In this document: piece by piece, positions 20,612-26,024 of the stretch
How positions within the stretch are numbered: the stretch's first letter is position 1
Layout of the letters: every line of letters starts with the position of its first letter
Assembly (NCBI GenBank): GCA_009756935.1
Contig: VZDP01000011.1
Span: 1-26,024, forward strand
Origin: Mesomycoplasma ovipneumoniae
Lineage (GTDB): Bacteria; Bacillota_I; Bacilli_A; Mycoplasmatales; Metamycoplasmataceae
DNA length: 26,024 nucleotides
Direction of reading: 5' to 3'
The notes under the pieces: model-generated
Told to the model about the DNA's origin: nothing
The model's database searches: none
The model's input: only the letters and a program-made list of their open reading frames with translations
Made by a program: the position numbers and the translations under genes

Positions 20612-21409
20612 TTAGTCTTTTTTTATTTTTTGAACAAGAGCAAAAATGTATTTTTTTTCAAAATCATGTTCTTTTTGCATTTCAGAATACTTTGAAAAAA
20701 GATATTCAATTGAATTATTATTTTTTAAAAATTTAATAAGGACTTCTTTTTCCGATTTTGCATAATCAAAAATTTCATTATTTTTTATTTCTATAAAATT
20801 TATATCCTCATCTATTTCTAAATTAATATTTTGAATCATTGCTAATTCAACAGGTTTTCAATCTCCAAAATTTTCCGCTTCATCTAAAATATTTAGAAAT
20901 AATTCTTTGTCTTTACCTGTTTCAAAATCTTCAATTATTGTTTTTATTAATTGGTCAAGAATAAAATTTTTTGTTTCTTTATTCAAATCTTCAAGCTGTC
21001 CTTTGAAAGTTATGTATTTATCATCGAAAGGAAATTTTCGAGTTAAAAAACACACACGATTTCTAGTTTGCAAAAAACTATTTAAAAAACTTAAATTTTC
21101 TTTACTATTTTCTTTGAAATAAAATTCTAGAACCTCATATTTATTTCTCGCAAAAATGAGGTTACTAAAACTTTTATCAACTTTAATTCAATCACTAGAA
21201 ATTAGAAAACCGAGATTGCTAATTATTCGCTTTGCAATAACAACATCTATTTCATTTAATTCGACTTGCTGTTTTACTAGTTTTATAAAATCGCTTTTAT
21301 TTACTCAACCACTTTCAAAAACTTGATTCTCAAAAGTTGTTCAAATTAAATTGATTTCATTCTCTGATAAAAAATATAAATTTTCCGGAACAAAGTTGTT
21401 ACTAAGCAT
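20612..21409 (-). CDS. 265-aa unknown protein, first gene of the ICE operon
   Basis: A 265-aa protein formed by joining two open segments through a TGA Trp at 20858 (NFGDWKPVE). The N-terminal 80 residues (LSENEINLIW, a VNKSDFIKLVK helix, AKRIISNLGF, then SSDWIKVD) have helix-turn-helix or winged-helix-like spacing. The C-terminal part carries NNSIEYLFSKYSEMQKEHDF, shared in outline with the 242-aa protein. No membrane segment. The start ATG at 21409 sits directly after a terminator-like hairpin whose 3' arm contains its ribosome binding site. Being first in the long operon, it could be its regulator. That is inference. Confidence 0.7.
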
Positions 21410-21411
21410 AA

Positions 21412-21437
21412 TAAAAAACCTCTTTTTAAGAGGCTTC
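21412..21437 (-). promoter_or_regulatory. Terminator hairpin that hides the first gene's ribosome binding site
   Basis: On the minus strand CCTCTT (21433-21428) and AAGAGG (21424-21419) form a stem with an AAA loop, extended by G-U and A-U pairs, then TTTTTT. AAGAGG is also the only good ribosome binding site, nine bases before the ATG at 21409. The hairpin can stop read-in transcription and block translation of the first gene at once. Confidence 0.65.
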
Positions 21438-21457
21438 AAATGTTCACAAATTTTAAT

Positions 21458-21466
21458 AACTTACAA
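21458..21466. other. Probable right ICE-chromosome junction
   Basis: Similarity to the second copy of the chromosomal repeat (from 25506) begins at about 21466 (AATGTTTGGTCT) and nothing to the left matches. The junction is thus within a few bases, seven to 15 bases before the -35 box at 21473. TnGBS-type elements with Mutator-like transposases are known to insert about 15-17 bases upstream of sigma-A promoters. The exact base cannot be set without an empty-site sequence. Confidence 0.5.
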
Positions 21467-21472
21467 AAATGT

Positions 21473-21500
21473 TTGGTCTAAAATAAAATTGTGTTATAAT
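21473..21500 (+). promoter_or_regulatory. Strong sigma-A type promoter of repeat copy 1
   Basis: TTGGTC (21473-21478), 16 bases, TATAAT (21495-21500) with extended TG. It is conserved with the promoter at 25511-25538. It fires rightward away from the ICE; start expected near 21507. Confidence 0.75.
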
Positions 21501-21557
21501 AAATCTCACTAAGAATAATTAATAAATTTTTGATATTGAATTAAGGGGGAATTAGTT

Positions 21558-21611
21558 ATGTTTTTTTGTCTAATAAAATTAGATAGTGCGAATTATCCAT
21601 TATATTTTTAG
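21558..21611 (+). pseudogene. Closed leader frame in repeat copy 1
   Basis: AGGGGGA precedes ATG by seven bases, a very good ribosome binding site, but the frame closes after 17 codons. The oligo-T run after ATG is seven here and six in copy 2, so the copies read different frames. The frame that is long in copy 2 is broken by TAG here. Either a decayed gene or a leader whose translation is not the point. Confidence 0.4.
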
Positions 21612-22150
21612 ATATGATGGAATGCCTTAAATTTGACCGTTTAGAAATCTATATAAATTTAGGGCTTTTGGTTACTGTTCTTTCAAAACTTCATATGTTT
21701 TTTTTAGGCTCAATTTAGATAAAAACGAGTTTTCTATTTGCATTGAGTTTAAATAGTAGCTGTATTTTTTTGTGATTTTTGTCAGTGTTTAAAACTAAAA
21801 AAGTAGTTTAAAAATTTCGTAATTTTGCTTTTTAAGGTAAAATTTTAGCATTTTTAGTTTGATTTATTTGATTAATGAGTAGATTTTTCTTTCATGAGTG
21901 TTAGATTTAAAATTCAGTGTTTTGCTTTGATAGTTATTTTTCCTGAGTTTGCCAGTTTGATGGCGTTGCTATTTACCCGAATATTTGAAATAGGTATGTT
22001 TTTTTACTTTGGTATCTTAATAAACCAGTAAAAAATAGGTAATTAACTTTTGCCAAAAAAAAGTTAAAAAAGCGCCCAAAACGGGATACTTTTTAAGATT
22101 ATCTCATCAAACTGGCAAGCTCGGGTATTTTAATTTTACAAAAAAGCAAA

Positions 22151-22187
22151 TAAAAAATCCCGGTTTTTGCAAGAACCGAGATTTTTT
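22151..22187. terminator. Bidirectional terminator between repeat copy 1 and ulaA
   Basis: AATCCCGGTTTT and AGAACCGAGATT pair across GCA with few mismatches, with A-run before and T-run after. It can end ulaA transcription (minus) and any plus transcript from 21507. Confidence 0.8.
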
Positions 22188-22222
22188 GTACTAAAAGTAT
22201 AAAAATGTCAAAAACTAAATAA

Positions 22223-23995
22223 TTAGGCTTGTTTTTCAACTAAATCAACATTGACTTTCAGTAATTTTTGCAGTCATGTTTTTTTAGTTTGTTTTGTTGA
22301 GTCAACACCTTGGGCTAAAAGAATTAGACCAATAATTCCAACAAAAACAGTAATTCAACCTAAAACATAGTGGAATTGACCGATAATTAGACTAAGTCCG
22401 AAGAAGAGGTTTCAGTCACCCATTCCTAAAAATCCGGTTGTAACTGGATTTTGAACAACAGAAACTCCAGCCTCATTTTGAAGAACAGGAATTCCAACAT
22501 CGCCAATATTTTGCACCAGTTTTAGACCAAATGAAATTACAATAATTTCAAAAAATCCTATAATTGCCGGCACAATAAAGGCAGCTTTTCAACCTCCAGA
22601 TGCATTAGCATAAACTCCCATTGCTCCTGAGTTGAAAAATAGTGTAATAAAGAGTGGAATTGCAACTAGAGAATAATTATTTCCTGGAATTGCAGCAAGT
22701 CCAACTGCGACAAATACGGCCAAAAATTGCCCTAGAACCCCACCAAGGAATCCGTAAGTAACAGCATTAATTGAATATCCATAAGTAGCGGCAATGTCAA
22801 TAGCAACAACAGCACCAGGAATTACTTTTTCAGAAATTCCGTGGAATGACTGTTGTAATTCAGTAACAAACATTCTAACACCAGTTATAATTGCAATTAA
22901 GGCAGCAATTATTCTGAGTGTTCCTCCTAAAATTAGGAAGACAAAGTTTGCGCCTTGGAATGTACTATTATTTCAAGCAGCACCGATTTTCGCTGCTTGC
23001 CCTGCAAAGCCACTGTAAGTAGAATTAAGAGTATTTTCTATACCGTGGTAGCCAATAATTATAGCAAATAAAACTGCAAAAAGAAGTAAAATAATTATTG
23101 TTTGTGTGAAAATGTTATCTTCAAAAATTTTGAGTGATTCAGGTAGTTTACGATTTTCAGCACTGTGTTCTTTGTTTCCAAAAAAGCGACCCATTTTGTA
23201 GCTAGTAAATAAAGTAAGCATTTGTTGGTGGCCAACAGCAAAACCAGCATTTTGGGTAACAAGGTTAGTTATTTTTAAGGTAGCTACTGACGAAGTTGCC
23301 CAGTAAATTCCTAAAAATAAACCTGAAATAAGTACAAGTCCGACTTGAGATCCAGCAGAAATTGCCCCATCGTCAAGAAGCGGAATTGAACGGAATAAAA
23401 TCATATATAAAAGTGCGGTTACAACTGTTGATTGCTGGAGCATAATATGTCCGGTAATCACAATTGAATTTGTGTTAGTGAACCTTTTTGCTAAAACCAT
23501 TAAAATATTAACAATAAAAGCAGCAATGAAGGTGAATGATGCTAAGGTAAGAAAGTTATTTGCTTGTCCAAAGCCTGTTTGAAGAAAATTCTCAGCAGAA
23601 GTTCAGCCCAAATAAGGATCAAGCGGAACAACACCACCGGATTTAATAGCTCCAATTGCATCAAAAACTGGACGAGCCAGACCAACTAGCCCACCTGCTC
23701 CAATTGACAAAAGGAAAATTCCAATAGCGGTCTTTAGAGCTCCAAGAAATGCATCGCGACCACCACGGCCTAAAACAAGATAACCAACAAAAACCAAAGA
23801 CCCAAGCAAAAGTGCATTTTGTCTTAAATAGTTATCAAGATAAACCACTCGAACAAGGAAAACAAGAGCAGTTGAAAAACTCTCGCCATTGTGTCCCATT
23901 CGAACACCGAGGGTGATCCCGATAATTAAAAGGTTAACAAACAAGAAAATAAGTAGGCCAAAAAGTAATTTATTATTTTTTTTACTAAGCGACAT
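22223..23995 (-). CDS. ulaA: UlaA-type PTS permease, ascorbate-family EIIC
   Basis: A 590-aa polytopic membrane permease. It is similar to UlaA/SgaT, which takes up L-ascorbate with phosphorylation. About a dozen hydrophobic helices are seen. Family-like segments include GGLVGLARPVFDAIGAI near 100, TNLVTQNAGFAVGHQQM near 260, and AVVAIDIAATYGYSINAVTYGFLGG near 390. Open segments join in one frame with UGA as Trp (for example PYLGWTSAE). It is longer than the enterobacterial protein (about 465 aa), as in other mycoplasmas, with a hydrophilic end. No IIA or IIB domain is fused and none is encoded in this window, so partners must lie elsewhere. It follows the lactonase gene by 71 bases, in one operon. 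Visibly richer in G and C than the ICE genes. Confidence 0.9.
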
Positions 23996-24066
23996 TTTAT
24001 TTCCTTTCTTAAAATTTTTTTTAAAAATTTAAACTAACAAAATAGTTTTGTTAGAATTTAAAATCG

Positions 24067-25128
24067 CTAGATTTTAAAGGTTTTTTTGAGTTCTAGTATG
24101 TACTCAGGAAGAATTGACGGATCAAATTTTCGCGGCTGATCAAAGGTCAATATTTCGGCTGGATTGTTAATCAAAATATCATTAATTGCTTCTTGACTAA
24201 CACCAACTTGTCTTAAAAGTGGAATAAACCGATCAAAAAGATAAGCAAATCCATGGCTCATTTTCCCTTTTTGCATTCCATAGTTTTTTTGATATAAAAC
24301 CCGGCCTGCATCAAGTGATAAAGTTATATGCTTTTGGAGACCAAGATCAACTAGATATTTAATGTTTTCGGCTAAGATTGCATCAGTATAATACTTAACA
24401 CGATCAGGGCCATCAAAACACAAAGTCACACCTAATTCCTTAATTATTTTTGCATAATAATACTTGTCAGGATTTTTATTTAAGTGTGAAAGCTGAATTT
24501 TACGCGGATTAGCACCAAAATCAATTAAATATTTAGCAGCCTCATAAGCCATTGTTCCTAGTTGGGTGTGAACCAAAATTGGCGCACCGGTTTCAATTGA
24601 GGCTCTTGCAGCGACTTCCAAAGATTTTAACTCAAGACGATCAATTGCCCCATAACCTGTTCCGGCTTTAATTATTCCTGCTTTTGCCTTTGAACGTTTA
24701 ACAACTGGGCCAGAATAATTATACTCATCCATTCCTTGGGTTATTTCGGCAACAACCATCTTGGTAATTTCATCAGTTGGAACAAGCGCGAGTCAAGAAG
24801 CGCCTTTATCATAAAAAGCGGCCTTGTGAAAACCGGTGGACATAATAATATGCACTTTACCAGCTAATTCCTGGGCGATTTCGAGCATGCGATAAACATC
24901 TCTACCAACATTTGGCGGGTCCATTGTCACCAACGTTTTCCCGCCACGAGCTGCAAATTCGAGCGATTCGGCAATTGCAGCTTCGTTTGAAAGCATCACA
25001 AAATCAGGGTGTTCATGAGCTTCAGGACCATAATTTTTAATTAAATGGTCATGACAGTCAACAACTCCTAACTCTGAGGGACAAATATCTCCTAAAACAG
25101 TTCTAGAAAATTTTTCCGTATTTTGCAT
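24067..25128 (-). CDS. Phospho-furanose lactonase, phosphotriesterase superfamily
   Basis: A 353-aa amidohydrolase of the PTE family. Metal ligands are readable: DCHDH (His26 and His28), a Lys in GIIKAGTGYG as the likely carboxylated bridge (about 145), HTQLG (about 178), QLSHLNKN (about 207) and LSLDAGR with the catalytic Asp (about 265). Known background: mycoplasma homologues (M. synoviae MS0025, M. agalactiae MAG_6390) hydrolyse D-xylono- and L-arabino-1,4-lactone 5-phosphate. The neighbouring UlaA fits: imported, phosphorylated lactone is opened here in the cytoplasm. Two open segments join through a TGA-coded Trp in GASWLAL. Start ATG at 25128 follows GAAAGGA. First gene of the operon; promoter at 25205-25213. 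Confidence 0.85.
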
Positions 25129-25204
25129 TAAAAATTTTTTTTCCTTTCTTTAGTTTTAAAGTCAACACATAACAAATAAAATTTGTTTTTAAAATATATT
25201 TTTT

Positions 25205-25213
25205 ATTATACCA
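25205..25213 (-). promoter_or_regulatory. Extended -10 promoter of the lactonase-ulaA operon
   Basis: Minus strand reads TGGTATAAT, an extended -10 (TGnTATAAT). Start expected near 25198, giving a leader of about 70 nt. No clear -35. Confidence 0.65.
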
Positions 25214-25300
25214 CTTTTTTAACGGAATGTGAAAAAAGCAAAACAAAAAATGTTTTGCGATTATAAATAACTATATTAAGCTTCGTTAAGCTTCTTTGAA

Positions 25301-25367
25301 AATATAAAATCCGTATTATTTTAACAAAAAAATAAAAAATAAAAACTAAAAATTTTTGGAATTTTTC
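25301..25367 (+). repeat. Short direct repeat, first copy
   Basis: About 67 bases nearly identical to 25925-25992 (CGTATTATTTTAA, then an A-rich block with AAAACTAAAAATTTT and GAATTTTT). The following CCAGTTTGATGG also occurs at the end of repeat copy 1 (about 21960), so this is a rearranged piece of the same repeat family. Confidence 0.75.
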
Positions 25368-25491
25368 TGAACTTACCAGTTTGATGGAAAAATTCACTTT
25401 TTATTGAGTATAAAAACACAAAAATACCCGTAAATCCGTGTTTTTTGACACTAAAACATTAATCTTTATTGTTTTAAAATCACCCTTTTGT

Positions 25492-25507
25492 AAAAAAAAA
25501 AAAAAAA
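25492..25507 (+). repeat. Poly-A tract next to a promoter
   Basis: Sixteen A in a row, three bases before the -35 box of repeat copy 2. Homopolymer tracts of this size change length readily. In mycoplasmas such tracts near promoters are known to switch surface genes. In copy 1 only five A remain beside the ICE junction. Confidence 0.85.
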
Positions 25508-25510
25508 TGT

Positions 25511-25538
25511 TTGGTCTAAGAAAAAATTATGTTATAAT
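25511..25538 (+). promoter_or_regulatory. Strong promoter of repeat copy 2
   Basis: TTGGTC (25511-25516), 16 bases, TATAAT (25533-25538) with extended TG. Same design as copy 1. Confidence 0.75.
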
Positions 25539-25595
25539 ATGTCTCACTAAGAATGAATTAATAAATTTTGATTTTGAATTAAGGGGGAATTAATT

Positions 25596-25839
25596 ATGTT
25601 TTTTGTCTAAAAAAATCAGAAAATGCGACTTTTCCGTCATATTTTTAAATATGATGCAATGTCTTAAATTTAACCGTTTAGAAATCTATAAATTTAAGGC
25701 TTTTAATTATGGCTCTTTCAAAACTTCACATATTTTTTTAGGCTCGCTGCAAATAAAAATGAGTTTTCTATTTGCATTGAGTTTAAATAGTAGTTGTATT
25801 TTTATCCATAAATTGATTTTTGTCAGTGTTTTAAAATAG
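25596..25839 (+). pseudogene. Frame-shifted small ORF behind an oligo-T run
   Basis: ATG at 25596, seven bases after AGGGGGA, is followed by six T and then a stop at the fifth codon. If the T run were five or eight long, the frame would run to TAG at 25839 and give about 80 aa (CDFSVIFLNMMQCLKFNRLE, later MSFLFALSLNSSCIFIHK). No similarity is recognised and the codon use is unremarkable. It could be a decayed gene, a switchable one or chance. Confidence 0.35.
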
Positions 25840-25924
25840 GTAATTAACTTTTGCCAAAAAAGTTAAAAAGCACGAAAAACCGGACAATTTTTTAAGATTA
25901 TCTCACCAAATTGAGAAACTCGGA

Positions 25925-25992
25925 AAATATATAAAGTGCGTATTATTTTAAGAAAAAAATAAAAAATAAAAACTAAAAATTTTGAGAATTTT
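25925..25992 (+). repeat. Short direct repeat, second copy
   Basis: Partner of 25301-25367, with only a few substitutions. It follows the end of repeat copy 2 and runs towards the window edge. Confidence 0.75.
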
Positions 25993-26024
25993 TAGTTCCT
26001 AAATCGAAGATAAAAATGCAACGT

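Larger units (their letters stand above)
21466..22130 (+). repeat. Chromosomal repeat element, copy 1
   Basis: Non-coding stretch with many blocks shared with 25506-25930 in the same order and orientation: the promoter, CTCACTAAGAAT, an AAGGGGGAATTA leader with ATG, AATATGATG-like and CCGTTTAGAAATCTAT blocks, GCATTGAGTTTAAATAGTAG, TAGGTAATTAACTTTTGCC and TTAAGATTATCTCA. Copy 1 is longer, with an insertion around 21790-22030. An inverted repeat of about 20 bases (21952-21971 and about 22107-22126, CATCAAACTGGCAA) lies at its end. No open frame of useful length. Confidence 0.75.
25506..25930 (+). repeat. Chromosomal repeat element, copy 2
   Basis: Second copy of the promoter-plus-leader element at 21466, same orientation, about 4 kb away, flanking the lactonase-ulaA operon with copy 1. 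It is shorter than copy 1 and better preserved as a reading frame after the oligo-T run. Confidence 0.75.
25129..26024. other. Intergenic region with promoters and repeats, right end of window
   Basis: No intact gene is supported here. It holds the leftward lactonase promoter, a repeat at 25301-25367, a poly-A tract, repeat copy 2 with its promoter and closed frame, and a second copy of the short repeat at 25925-25992. The frame at 25206-25397 on minus crosses these repeats and is not a gene. Confidence 0.7.

Noticed and set aside
25278..25293. AAGCTT repeated pair as a terminator or operator
   Set aside because: Two short palindromes four bases apart with no T-run and no fixed distance to a promoter; likely chance.
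25206..25397. Minus-strand frame of 63 codons
   Set aside because: It overlaps the lactonase promoter and a repeated AT-rich block, and has no ribosome binding site.

Overview
The window reads as AT-rich mycoplasma DNA. UGA must be read as tryptophan throughout: frames broken at in-frame TGA rejoin into long conserved proteins (TraE 884 aa, TraG 770 aa, UlaA 590 aa). A group close to Mesomycoplasma hyopneumoniae / ovipneumoniae / flocculare fits, because an integrative conjugative element (ICE) with TraE/TraG and a ulaA plus phospho-lactonase pair are known in such genomes. Species cannot be fixed from sequence alone.

From about position 1 to about 21,460 the window appears to hold one nearly complete mycoplasma-type ICE. 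Almost all of it is transcribed on the minus strand, in one direction from 21409 to 2501. In transcription order: a 265-aa protein of unknown function, two consecutive OB-fold SSB-like proteins, a 242-aa and an 84-aa unknown protein, a candidate HUH relaxase (472 aa, H-x4-HPHIH), the coupling ATPase TraG/VirD4 (770 aa), a 336-aa possible winged-helix protein whose leader is crossed by a predicted antisense RNA, a 59-aa coiled-coil protein, a 69-aa membrane protein, a Ser-tailed lipoprotein (537 aa), a 122-aa two-helix membrane protein (pilin-like size), a polytopic VirB6/TrbL-like protein (581 aa), the VirB4-type ATPase TraE with two N-terminal membrane helices (884 aa), a 195-aa basic protein and a 1227-aa exported, C-terminally anchored surface protein. 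Start/stop overlaps and gaps of a few bases show tight translational coupling. At the left end a DDE transposase of the ISLre2/UPF0236 (Mutator-like) type probably mobilises the element. It faces a short plus-strand unit (105-aa membrane protein and a second copy of the 84-aa gene) across a shared palindromic -10 box. That 84-aa gene lies in a 318-bp inverted duplicate, apparently identical, about 16 kb apart.

The right end of the element lies just upstream of a strong extended -10 promoter. This agrees with the known preference of related Mutator-type conjugative transposons for sites upstream of sigma-A promoters. Terminator-like hairpins near both ends face inward. At the right end the hairpin also contains the ribosome binding site of the first ICE gene.

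From about 21,460 to the end is chromosome. Two copies of a repeated promoter-plus-leader element (from 21466 and from 25506) flank a minus-strand operon: a phospho-furanose lactonase of the phosphotriesterase superfamily (353 aa) followed by an ascorbate-type PTS permease IIC, UlaA (590 aa). Together these suggest uptake and ring opening of an ascorbate- or pentonolactone-like sugar acid. The repeat copies carry a good promoter, a GGGGG ribosome binding site and an ATG followed by an oligo-T run that leaves the reading frame closed. Copy 2 also has a 16-A tract just upstream of its -35 box.
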